Source: Patescibacteria group bacterium (GTDB taxonomy: Bacteria; Patescibacteriota; Minisyncoccia; Phycocordibacterales; SBAW01). Taken from it: DNA of 32,704 nucleotides. Shown piece after piece: positions 7,242 to 15,732 of the stretch. How positions within the stretch are numbered: the first letter of the stretch is position 1; each line of letters starts with the position of its first letter. Both the position numbers and the translations under genes were made by a program. The notes below the pieces were generated by a model that was not told the DNA's origin, ran no database searches, and was given only the letters and a program-made list of their open reading frames with translations. The stretch covers positions 1-32,704 of the forward strand of contig JAGWLV010000005.1 in NCBI GenBank assembly GCA_028864875.1. The letters run 5' to 3'.

Positions 7242-9053
7242 ATGGCACTCCTCGATATATTTAAATCCGCACCCAAGCCCGCGCCCACCTTGGCGCCCAT
7301 TTTGCCCGAGCAGATATACAAGCAGGGAGTGCTCGAGCTGCAGGACGTTATCGCGCCCTCCGCGCTCAAAATTACGCCGCGGGAGCTCAATTTAGGCGAC
7401 AAAATCGCGCGGACGTTCTTTGTTATGTCTTACCCGCGCGTGCTCTCCGACTCATGGTTTGCGCCGGTTATCAATCTCGACCGCGTGCTCGACATCTCTA
7501 TATTCGTGCACCCTATAGACTCCTCGGAAATCCTCCGCAAGTTCCAAAAAAAGGTCGCCGAGGTGCAGAGTCAGATTATGAGCAGGGAGGAGAAGGGTCT
7601 CGTGCGCGATCCGGTCCTCGACACCGCGTACCGCGACCTCGAACAGTTGCGCGACCAGCTCCAACAGGCCCAGGAGCGCATCTTCGACGTCGGTGTGTAC
7701 ATCACCATCTACGGGCAAGACCTCGAGGAGCTCAATAAACTTGAAAGCGAGATAAAGTCGATGCTGGAAAGCCGCCTCGTGTACGTCAAGCCGGCGCTCT
7801 TCCAGCAAGAGCAAGGCTTCCGCTCGGTGTTGCCGCTCTCGCAAGACGAACTGAAAGTGCACTCAAAACTCAACTCATCGCCGCTCTCCTCAATCTTCCC
7901 GTTTGTGTCCTTTGATCTCACCTCCGACAAAGGCATTCTCTACGGGGTCAACCGCCACAACGCCTCGCTCGTGTTGTTTGACCGCTTCTCGCTCGAAAAC
8001 TACAACTCGGTCATCTTTGCCAAGTCGGGCTCCGGCAAGTCATATGCGACCAAACTCGAAATTTTGCGTACGCTCATGTTCGACACCGAGGTTATCGTCA
8101 TCGACCCCGAGCGCGAGTACGAGTTTTTGGCGCAGACGGTCGGCGGCCGCTACTTCAACATCTCTTTGAACTCCGAGCACCACATCAACCCGTTTGACCT
8201 GGCCGCGCCGCGGGAGGACGAGTCGGCCGCCGACGTGCTGCGCTCCAACATTGTCGCGCTCGTCGGACTCTTCCGCATTATGCTCGGCGGTCTCACGCCC
8301 GAGGAGGACGCCATCATCGACAAAGCCATCACCGAAACCTACGCGCTCAAAGATATTACGGTCGACTCCAACTTTGCCGAAATAGAGCCGCCGCTCTTAA
8401 GCGACTTTGAGCTCGTGCTCGCAGGCATGCAGGGGAGCGAGTCCTTGGTGCAGCGCCTCAGCAAGTACACCAAGGGCACATGGTCGGGCTTCATCAACCA
8501 GCCGACCAACGTCGACCTCAACAAACGCTTCGTCGTCTTCTCGGTGCGCGACATGGAGGACGACCTCAAGCCGGTTGCGATGTATCTTATTACCCACTAC
8601 ATCTGGAACGCCGTGCGCAAAAATCTCAAGAAGCGCTTGTTGGTCATCGACGAGGCGTGGTGGATGATGAAGAGCGAGGACACCGCGAGCTTCCTCTACG
8701 GGATGGCCAAGCGCGGCCGCAAGTACTACCTCGGCCTTGCGACGATTACGCAGGACGTCGACGACTTTTTGAAATCACCGTACGGCTTGCCGATGATTAC
8801 CAACTCGTCGATACAAATTTTGCTCAAACAGTCGCCGACCTCTATCGACAATGTGCAGAAAACATTTAACCTCTCGGACGAAGAAAAGTACCTCCTCCTT
8901 GAGAGCGACGTGGGGGAGGGTATCTTCTTCGCGGGGCTCAAACACGTCGCGATTAAAGTCATCGCATCCTACACCGAAGACCAGATAATCACGAGCGACC
9001 CGAGCCAGGTGCTCGCAATCCGCCGCGCCAAGCAAGAAGGCTACGCACAATAG
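7242..9053 (+). CDS. virB4: VirB4-like type IV secretion ATPase
   Basis: Walker A FAKSGSGKSYATKLEIL, VIDPEREYEFL, Walker B RLLVIDEAWWMMKSED, GLATITQDVDDF. Confidence 0.92.
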   Translation: MALLDIFKSAPKPAPTLAPILPEQIYKQGVLELQDVIAPSALKITPRELNLGDKIARTFFVMSYPRVLSDSWFAPVINLDRVLDISIFVHPIDSSEILRKFQKKVAEVQSQIMSREEKGLVRDPVLDTAYRDLEQLRDQLQQAQERIFDVGVYITIYGQDLEELNKLESEIKSMLESRLVYVKPALFQQEQGFRSVLPLSQDELKVHSKLNSSPLSSIFPFVSFDLTSDKGILYGVNRHNASLVLFDRFSLENYNSVIFAKSGSGKSYATKLEILRTLMFDTEVIVIDPEREYEFLAQTVGGRYFNISLNSEHHINPFDLAAPREDESAADVLRSNIVALVGLFRIMLGGLTPEEDAIIDKAITETYALKDITVDSNFAEIEPPLLSDFELVLAGMQGSESLVQRLSKYTKGTWSGFINQPTNVDLNKRFVVFSVRDMEDDLKPVAMYLITHYIWNAVRKNLKKRLLVIDEAWWMMKSEDTASFLYGMAKRGRKYYLGLATITQDVDDFLKSPYGLPMITNSSIQILLKQSPTSIDNVQKTFNLSDEEKYLLLESDVGEGIFFAGLKHVAIKVIASYTEDQIITSDPSQVLAIRRAKQEGYAQ

Positions 9054-9054
9054 T

Positions 9055-9450
9055 ATGAAAGGATTGTTTATTATCACGAGCGGAGTGGTGCTTGATGTTA
9101 TGAAAGGATTTTTCTTTCTTGTCCTCAGCGCAGGCATCATGGGCAGCACGTTTGCCATCGGTTGGATTCCGATTGTGGGGACATTAGTCGCGGGTGCACT
9201 CGCCGTCACAGGCGGGGGGCTCAGCGAAGTGATAAATGTTGCGCTCGATTTGGGCGGCGGCGCATTTTTGGGCGGGCTGTGGTTTTATAGCGGCTCATTC
9301 TACCCGTGGGCCGTGGGGGGCGCTATCCTCGGCGGGGTTCTGCCGTTTCTTCCGACGTGGACCGGAGCCGCGGTGTACACATGGTGGCAAGACCGCAAAA
9401 CACAACGCGCTCTCGAAGAAGCGGGCGACGCTGAAATGCAGTATGCGTAA
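9055..9450 (+). CDS. Small polytopic membrane protein, T4SS-like locus
   Basis: 131-aa Gly-rich hydrophobic ORF starting directly after virB4; its end overlaps the next start. Confidence 0.75.
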   Translation: MKGLFIITSGVVLDVMKGFFFLVLSAGIMGSTFAIGWIPIVGTLVAGALAVTGGGLSEVINVALDLGGGAFLGGLWFYSGSFYPWAVGGAILGGVLPFLPTWTGAAVYTWWQDRKTQRALEEAGDAEMQYA

Positions 9451-10456
9451 CACTCTTTACATACTTCTATTGGTGCTCGGCCTCGTGCCGGCGTATGCGC
9501 TCGCGCAGGCGGTGCCCGACCCGGTGCAGTACGTCGTCGCACCCGAAACGCCCCTGCCCAACCAGACAGTCGAGATAGAAGTGCAGGGTGTGGGCGGCTT
9601 TGTCGGCGACGCTAACATTACGTGGCGGCAAAACGGTACCGTTGCAAGCCAGGGGATAGGGCAGAGCACGTATACCTTTGCGGTCGGACCCTTGGGTACG
9701 CGCACCGTCATTGATGTGACCGTCGACTCCGCAACGCAGGGCACTATCGTACATGAATTTGTCTTCAACCCGTCGCAAGTCAACCTGCTGTGGGAGGCAC
9801 AAACGACCGTGCCACCGTTTTATCGCGGCAAGGCGATGTACTCGGCGGGCTCGACCCTGCGGGTCGTCGCGTATCCGATTGTGTTTGAGGGGAGCAGCCG
9901 CGTGCCTTCAAACCAACTTTCCTACCACTGGAGCGAGGGCGATACGCCGCTCACCGCATCCTCCGGCACGGGGCGCAGCACGCTTGTGCTCGCGGGCGAC
10001 GAGCTCCAAGCACAGGAGGATATCAGCGTCGACGTCTATGACGGCACACTCAAAGTCGCCCGCGGCGAGATTTCTATCCCCGCACAAAACCCTGCGGTGT
10101 ACATATACGAGAGCGACGCGCTGCGCGGCGTGGTCTACGACCGCACCATCCCGGCAAACATCGCGCTCAATGCAAAAGAAATTACGGTCAAGGCCGAACC
10201 CTTCTACTTTGACAGCGCCTCCGCGCGCGGGGGTGCGCTCTCGTACGATTGGCAGCTCAACAGCGAGCCTATTTCCGGGCCCGACGCACAACGCGGCATA
10301 CTTACCTTGCGTCAAAGTGGCGCCGGCGCCGGGCAGGCCCAGCTGAGTGTTGCGATACAGAACACGCGCAGCAATCAGTTTGTCCAAAACGCCTCCGCGG
10401 CGCTCACCATACTCTTTGGTCAAACCAACGGCCTCTCCTCATTCTTCGGTATATGA
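9443..10456 (+). CDS. Exported protein with predicted Ig/PKD-like beta-sandwich repeats
   Basis: Start moved from 9236 to ATG 9443 (MRNTLYILLLVLGLVPAYALAQ signal peptide). Repeating ITWRQNG / YHWSEGD / YDWQLNS motifs. Confidence 0.72.
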   Translation: MRNTLYILLLVLGLVPAYALAQAVPDPVQYVVAPETPLPNQTVEIEVQGVGGFVGDANITWRQNGTVASQGIGQSTYTFAVGPLGTRTVIDVTVDSATQGTIVHEFVFNPSQVNLLWEAQTTVPPFYRGKAMYSAGSTLRVVAYPIVFEGSSRVPSNQLSYHWSEGDTPLTASSGTGRSTLVLAGDELQAQEDISVDVYDGTLKVARGEISIPAQNPAVYIYESDALRGVVYDRTIPANIALNAKEITVKAEPFYFDSASARGGALSYDWQLNSEPISGPDAQRGILTLRQSGAGAGQAQLSVAIQNTRSNQFVQNASAALTILFGQTNGLSSFFGI

Positions 10457-11190
10457 AAAAATTTCTCCCACTTCTTATAGCGCTCCCGTTGCTTATTCCG
10501 CTTTCGGCAAGCGCCGACGCATGCACGGGCTTCACCTGCCCAAGCGGCACATCATGTGTTGTGCTCGACAATTCAGCATTTTGCCAATCATCAACCGCCC
10601 CTTCTACGCCCGCGAGCACAAACATTACTATTTATAAAGCAAGCGGCAATGGCACCACCCCTCTCAACACCAACAACTGCCAGGGGGGCACGTGCACCTA
10701 CACGGCGCTCGAGCCGCTGCCCGGCGCACCCGCGCAATACTCCTCGGCCGCCGAGTATCTCTCCTTTGCCTTCAAGTGGGGAGTGATAGTGATGGCGATA
10801 TTTGCGGTCGTCATGCTCGCGGTCTCCGGCGTGCGGATTTATCTCTCGAGCACGTCTATCACGAGCCACGACAAGGCGTGGGCGCGTGTACGCTCGGTAT
10901 TTTGGGGCCTCGCTATCGCGGTGACACCCTTCATCGTTCTCTACACTATCAACCCCTCCATACTTTCCTTCAACCAGGCGCTCGGTTCGCCGAGCGGAAC
11001 TACGGTGGGGCAACCTGCATCCGGGGGGCAGAGTTCCAGCAACAACACAACTCCCACGAACAATACTGTGAATGTCCCCGCCGGTTCGCTCCCGACCCAA
11101 CAACAACAGGACGCCTGCAAGGGGACTATCCGCGTGACCGGCTCCGACCAAAACAACAACCCCATCTTTATGTGTGTCACTTCAAACTGA
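10453..11190 (+). CDS. VirB2/pilin-like two-TM protein with Cys-rich N-terminal segment
   Basis: Start ATG 10453 overlaps upstream TGA (ATGA). Signal peptide, CTGFTCPSGTSCVVLDNSAFC, then TMs YLSFAFKWGVIVMAIFAVVMLAVSGVRIYL and VFWGLAIAVTPFIVLYTI. Confidence 0.68.
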   Translation: MKKFLPLLIALPLLIPLSASADACTGFTCPSGTSCVVLDNSAFCQSSTAPSTPASTNITIYKASGNGTTPLNTNNCQGGTCTYTALEPLPGAPAQYSSAAEYLSFAFKWGVIVMAIFAVVMLAVSGVRIYLSSTSITSHDKAWARVRSVFWGLAIAVTPFIVLYTINPSILSFNQALGSPSGTTVGQPASGGQSSSNNTTPTNNTVNVPAGSLPTQQQQDACKGTIRVTGSDQNNNPIFMCVTSN

Positions 11191-11191
11191 T

Positions 11192-12400
11192 ATGAACCGC
11201 ATCCCGACATATGTTTGGTGGATACTCGGCGCCGTCGTCGTCGGCGCGGCCGTGCTGCTCGGCGTACTATCCTCGATGGGCCGCTCTTCACCCGCGCAAC
11301 AACAGAATTCCTCCTTCGGCAGCGGCGCCCAAAGCGGCGGCACCGTGGGCACGGTCAACGAGCAGCCGGGGAGTGCCAACATCCCCACTGCGTCCAACTC
11401 AACCGACAGGATATTCAAACTCAGCGGCGGACCGGTCGCCGCGGTTGTGTCGATAGAAACGCTCCATCCTACAACAACACTCGCGCGCTTTGTGATGCAA
11501 GACAGCGGCCACGTATTTGATCTCATGCTCGACTCCCAAGGCGCGCTCCCCAAGGCGGTATCGAACACCACTATCCCGGGCATTGAGCGCGCGCTGTTTG
11601 CGCACGGCGGCACGCAGGCACTGCTCCAGTACTTCGACGGCGGTACCATCAAAACGGTCTCGGTCGGGCTCGCCATCCCGGGTGCCACAACGAGCGCGCC
11701 CACCAGGCTCCAGTTCCTCCCCGACAATGTGCTTGATGTGGCACTTTCGCCCTCCGGAGTGCAAGCCGCCTACCTGCTGCGCACAAATGCGGGCGCGGAC
11801 GGCTACATTGCAAACTACGACGGCACCTCGCCCAAAAAACTCTTCTCGCTCCCGCTCACGCAAGTACTCCTTTCTTGGCCCGCAGCGGGCACGCTGCTCG
11901 TGGGCACGAACTCAGCGGCCGGAGTGCCGGGGATGCTCTTCTCCGTCGATGCCAAAGCGGGCACCGTGCGCTCGCTGTTGTACGCGCCGGGGCTCACGGG
12001 GGCGGGGGCGCCGGATTTCAGCGAGGTCGTGTACCAAACAGACGCCGGCGGCGGCCCCATCACCTATGCGCACAACACTAAAACAGGCCGCGACACCGAG
12101 CTTTCCTTCGACCCCTCGCCCGAGCGGTGCGTGTGGAGCCCCGCCAACACACTCTGGTGCGCGGCGGCGCTCACCTATACTACGGGGAGCTTCCTCGACC
12201 TTTGGCACATCGGGCTCATCGCGCCCATGGACTCGATTGTCTCCTACGATGTGTCGATGCGCACAACACTCACCACGCCCGGCAAAGACGGCGGCGACCC
12301 GGCAAGTATCGCGTCGGTGGCGCTCTCACCGGACGGGCGATATCTTCTCTACATAACAAGCGGCGACCGCGCGCTGTGGGCGGTGCGTATAACACAATAA
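11192..12400 (+). CDS. Single-pass membrane protein with beta-propeller (TolB/WD40-like) ectodomain
   Basis: N-terminal TM (YVWWILGAVVVGAAVLLGVL); repeated blade-like segments ending ...SVALSPDGRYLLYITSGDRALWAVRI. Confidence 0.65.
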   Translation: MNRIPTYVWWILGAVVVGAAVLLGVLSSMGRSSPAQQQNSSFGSGAQSGGTVGTVNEQPGSANIPTASNSTDRIFKLSGGPVAAVVSIETLHPTTTLARFVMQDSGHVFDLMLDSQGALPKAVSNTTIPGIERALFAHGGTQALLQYFDGGTIKTVSVGLAIPGATTSAPTRLQFLPDNVLDVALSPSGVQAAYLLRTNAGADGYIANYDGTSPKKLFSLPLTQVLLSWPAAGTLLVGTNSAAGVPGMLFSVDAKAGTVRSLLYAPGLTGAGAPDFSEVVYQTDAGGGPITYAHNTKTGRDTELSFDPSPERCVWSPANTLWCAAALTYTTGSFLDLWHIGLIAPMDSIVSYDVSMRTTLTTPGKDGGDPASIASVALSPDGRYLLYITSGDRALWAVRITQ

Positions 12401-12404
12401 CGAA

Positions 12405-12503
12405 GCAAAAGTAGGTACGAAGGGGCTTCGCAGGCGCGACTGGCGCCGAGACTGAGCAAATTTTCAGCAGAAAATTATGCGTACCCTGAGTGCCTACTTT
12501 TGC
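12405..12503. repeat. Multibranched inverted-repeat element (14-bp outer stem enclosing three hairpins)
   Basis: GCAAAAGTAGGTAC 12405-12418 vs GTGCCTACTTTTGC 12490-12503 (one U-G in plus-strand RNA); inner GAAG/CTTC, GGCGC(GACTG)GCGCC 12433-12447, AATTTTC(AGCA)GAAAATT 12459-12476. Confidence 0.75.
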
Positions 12504-12946
12504 GTAGTGTATTTCAAAACAATGTGGCGGAACTTGCCTTCGCCGCGGCTCTCGGTCGCAATTTCTGGGTCCTCCGCAAACAACTCGTGCACGACAAGGC
12601 GCTCGTAGGCGCTCTGGGGCGGCATCTCCACCTCGTGTTTAAACAGCCGCGCGCGCTGTGCCAACATGCGCGCGCTTTGACGCAGCACTTCGAGCTTCTT
12701 TTCCTGATACCCGTTGATGTCGACGATGAAGTTCGCCGCCTCTTCGCCGTGCTTAAGTTCAACAAGCTTGCGTGCAAGCAGATTGAGCGCGCGCAGCGCC
12801 TCGCCGCCCGCGCCGATGAGCCGCTCGGCTGAAGTTGTTGAAACATCAACAACGGTGCGCTTATCGGCGCGCACAGAAACTTCCGCCTCCTCGCCCATCG
12901 ACGAGAGGAGCCGCTCGATACAGGTCTTGAGCGCGCCGGGGTCCAT
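12494..12946 (-). CDS. jag: KH-R3H domain RNA-binding protein (Jag/KhpB)
   Basis: KH-type segment (AERLIGAGGEALRALNLLARKLVE) and R3H-type segment (MPPQSAYERLVVHELFAEDPEIATESRGEGKFRHIVL); next to yidC. Confidence 0.9.
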   Translation of the reverse strand: MDPGALKTCIERLLSSMGEEAEVSVRADKRTVVDVSTTSAERLIGAGGEALRALNLLARKLVELKHGEEAANFIVDINGYQEKKLEVLRQSARMLAQRARLFKHEVEMPPQSAYERLVVHELFAEDPEIATESRGEGKFRHIVLKYTTQK

Positions 12947-12976
12947 GCGCCCATACTAAACTAGAAGTATGGGCGC
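12947..12976. repeat. 11-bp perfect inverted repeat (8-nt spacer) between yidC and jag
   Basis: GCGCCCATACT 12947-12957 and AGTATGGGCGC 12966-12976; contains a TAGTAT -10-like motif for jag. Confidence 0.75.
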
Positions 12977-12978
12977 GA

Positions 12979-13689
12979 CTAGTTTATTTGGATCTTAAAA
13001 TGTCGCCTGATTATCCACTCCTGGAGGACCGAAAAGAGGTTGGTCACAACGAAGTAGAGCCCCACCGCCCCGGGGAAGGAGAAGGAAATGACGCCGATGA
13101 GGACCGGCATGCTCCAGAGCATAAAGCCGCTCTGGAGTCTGCGTACCTGCGCTTGCTCCGGCGCAACCGGCCCCGTGTTGGTGCGCTTGAGGGTCAAATA
13201 AATCGCCGCCCACTGCGTGGCGGCGACGAGCACGGCGAGCAAAAGGTCGCGGGGTGCGAGCAAGTTGAGCCCGAAGAATGCTGTGTTCACCGCCGAGGGC
13301 GCGTGCACGAACGAGTAGAGGAGCGTTTGGTTGATGGTGGGGAAGCCCTCGCGGAAGAGCGCCCAGTACAAAGAGATGAGGAGGCCAAATTGCACGATGA
13401 GTGCAAAGACCGCCGAGAGCGGGCGGACTTTATAGCGGCGCATAAGCTCGATGCGCGCGCGGGTGAGCGCCTCGGTGTCGTCTTTGTACTTTTTGTTGAC
13501 CGCGTCCATCTCGCCCTGCATCGCCTGCATGCCCATTTGTGTGCGTATGGACGAAGCAAACAGCGGATAGAGCACGATGCGCATGAGGAGCGTGAGCGCA
13601 ATTATGGCGAGCCCGGCGCTCCCGCCCGGCACGACCGAGAGAAGAAAGACAAACAGGTTGTAGAGAGGGGTGATAAGTACCGTCAGCAT
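12979..13689 (-). CDS. yidC: Membrane protein insertase YidC
   Basis: YidC core (GSAGLAIIALTLLMRIVLYPLFASSIRTQMGMQAMQGEMDAVNKKYKDD ... ALFREGFPTINQTLL); located between rnpA and jag. Confidence 0.95.
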   Translation of the reverse strand: MLTVLITPLYNLFVFLLSVVPGGSAGLAIIALTLLMRIVLYPLFASSIRTQMGMQAMQGEMDAVNKKYKDDTEALTRARIELMRRYKVRPLSAVFALIVQFGLLISLYWALFREGFPTINQTLLYSFVHAPSAVNTAFFGLNLLAPRDLLLAVLVAATQWAAIYLTLKRTNTGPVAPEQAQVRRLQSGFMLWSMPVLIGVISFSFPGAVGLYFVVTNLFSVLQEWIIRRHFKIQIN

Positions 13690-13695
13690 GAAGAG

Positions 13696-13956
13696 TTACT
13701 GGTTTTTGCGCACAAAGAGGACGAGTGAGCCGCCGCGGGGGAGTGTGAACTCTGCGATGCGCCTGTATGCCGCGCGCCGTAGTCGGTTGCGCTCTACCGC
13801 GGAGCGCGCAACACCCTTAGATACTACCACCGCGAGCCGCAGCGGCGGCTCGCCCTGTACATGGCGCGCAGCAAACGGTCCTACGGAGAGCCGGGAGCCT
13901 CTCTGTAGCGCTTCTTTGACGCCCGCAGAGCCCAAACGCAGCCGCTTGGGGAGCAT
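13696..13956 (-). CDS. rnpA: Ribonuclease P protein component
   Basis: LAVVVSKGVARSAVERNRLRRAAYRRI matches the RnpA signature; downstream of rpmH. Confidence 0.93.
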   Translation of the reverse strand: MLPKRLRLGSAGVKEALQRGSRLSVGPFAARHVQGEPPLRLAVVVSKGVARSAVERNRLRRAAYRRIAEFTLPRGGSLVLFVRKNQ

Positions 13957-13959
13957 ACG

Positions 13960-14094
13960 CTACGCCGAGAGACGCGTGCGGCCCTTGCGGCGGCGGCGCG
14001 TGAGTGTCGCGCGGCCGCCGGCCGTTGACTTTCGTTTAAGAAAACCGTGTGATCGCGCGCGTTTGCGCTTTTTGGGCTGGTAGGTTCGCTTCAT
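13960..14094 (-). CDS. rpmH: 50S ribosomal protein L34 (not in supplied ORF track)
   Basis: Hand translation: [53 protein letters not shown] extended -10-like motif 8 nt before ATG. Confidence 0.96.
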   Translation of the reverse strand: MKRTYQPKKRKRARSHGFLKRKSTAGGRATLTRRRRKGRTRLSA

Positions 14095-14270
14095 ACCCCA
14101 CTACCATACCACGCTATCGCCCGTGCGCAATAACCAATTGCCGCTCATGGGGTTTTGGGCGAATTTGCAACTGTGCACAAGGTGTGGACAGGCTGTGCGC
14201 AAGGGTGCTGTTTTTGGATTTTTTGACGTGACGGGCAGGGGCGAGTATCCTTACAGGGAAATTTCTTATC

Positions 14271-15608
14271 ATGACAACCACGAAGGAGCTTTGGGAGAAC
14301 GCACTGACCGAACTGGAGCTCACTATTTCGCGGCCGAACTTCAATACGTGGTTTAAAGACACCCACATCGTGCGCATCGAGGATGGGGTAGTGTACCTCG
14401 GCGTGCCGTCGCAGTTTGCCCGCGACTGGCTCTCGCGCAAATTCCACAAAGACATCCTTCGCAGCCTCCGCATGCTCTCCGAGAGCGTGCGCTCGGTCGA
14501 GTACGTCATCTCCCGCGGCAAGCGCGCGCAGGAAGAGACCCGTGCGGTGCCTCCGCCGCCGTCTGAATTGCCGCTTGAGACCGTCCACGCGCAGACCAAT
14601 CTCAATCCGCGCTTCACCTTCGGCTCGTTTGTAGTCGGACCCTTCAACGAACTTGCGCACGCGGCGGCGCAAGCCGTTGTGCGCAAGCCCGGCATCGCGT
14701 ACAACCCGCTCCTCGTGTACGGACCGACTGGGTTGGGCAAGACACACCTCATTCAGGCAATCGGGAACTACTTCCGCGCGCAAGCGCCCGAGCGCAAGGT
14801 GTACTACTGTACGTCGGAAAAGTTTTCGATGGACTACGTGTCCTCGCTCCAGTCCGGCAAAGTGCACAGTTTTAAAGAAAAGTACCGCCAGTATGACCTG
14901 CTCATCATGGACGACGTACAATTTTTGGCAAAAATGGAAAAAACCAAGGAGGAATTCTTCCACCTCTTCAACTACCTCCACGACGGCAACAAGCAACTCG
15001 TCTTTACCTCCGATGTGCATCCCAATCTCATCCAGGGTATCGAGGACCGCCTCAAGAGCCGCTTCAACGCGGGCATGATTGTGTCGGTCACCCAGCCGGA
15101 CTACGACTCGCGCTTGGCAATAGTGCGCTCCAAGGCGGCCGCGCACAACTTTATTCTCCCCGACGAGGTACTCGAGTACCTTGCGACGACCATCGAGGGT
15201 AATGTGCGCGAGCTTGAGGGGGCGCTCAACACGCTCATGATCCAGTTCGAGATGCGCGGACAGCCCATCGCGCTCGCGGATGCCAAAAACTTCCTGCGCG
15301 GCGCGGGTGCCGCGGTCAAAAAGGCGGTGTCGGTACAGGAAGTCGTCAAAACCATCGCCAACTTCTACGGTGTGGATGAGAGCAGCATCTACGAAAAGAC
15401 CCGGCGCAAGGAGGTGGTGCGCCCCCGACAGGTCATCATGTATTTGCTGCGTGAGGATTTTAGAATTTCCTTCCCTACGATCGGCGAAAAACTTGGTGGC
15501 CGTGACCACACGACAGTTATCCACTCCTGCGACAAGATAAAAGGTGATTTACGTGCGGATAGCGTGTTGAGTAACGAGCTCTACCAAATCCGCATGATGC
15601 TCAAGTAA
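14271..15608 (+). CDS. dnaA: Chromosomal replication initiator DnaA
   Basis: NPLLVYGPTGLGKTHLIQAIGNYF, LLIMDDVQFLAKMEKTKEEFFHLFN, C-terminal FPTIGEKLGGRDHTTVIHSCDKI. Confidence 0.98.
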   Translation: MTTTKELWENALTELELTISRPNFNTWFKDTHIVRIEDGVVYLGVPSQFARDWLSRKFHKDILRSLRMLSESVRSVEYVISRGKRAQEETRAVPPPPSELPLETVHAQTNLNPRFTFGSFVVGPFNELAHAAAQAVVRKPGIAYNPLLVYGPTGLGKTHLIQAIGNYFRAQAPERKVYYCTSEKFSMDYVSSLQSGKVHSFKEKYRQYDLLIMDDVQFLAKMEKTKEEFFHLFNYLHDGNKQLVFTSDVHPNLIQGIEDRLKSRFNAGMIVSVTQPDYDSRLAIVRSKAAAHNFILPDEVLEYLATTIEGNVRELEGALNTLMIQFEMRGQPIALADAKNFLRGAGAAVKKAVSVQEVVKTIANFYGVDESSIYEKTRRKEVVRPRQVIMYLLREDFRISFPTIGEKLGGRDHTTVIHSCDKIKGDLRADSVLSNELYQIRMMLK

Positions 15609-15732
15609 CTATGTTGTCCACCTCATCAACATTTCAGACAAGTATTCTGTGGGTGGTTTCGTAGTGCTGTGTATGAATGTTTGATGAATATCCACTAATC
15701 CACACCCCTAGTAGTAATAAATTGGTTTATAT
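15609..15732. other. Candidate oriC (dnaA-dnaN intergenic region)
   Basis: DnaA-box-like sites TTGTCCACC 15614-15622, ATATCCACT 15688-15696, TAATCCACA 15696-15704, and weaker reverse TGTGGGTGG 15648-15656; then AT-rich agtagtaataaattggtttatat. Confidence 0.6.

Noticed and set aside
14145-15524. 459-aa minus-strand ORF antisense to dnaA
   Set aside because: Shadow ORF; dnaA is unambiguous.
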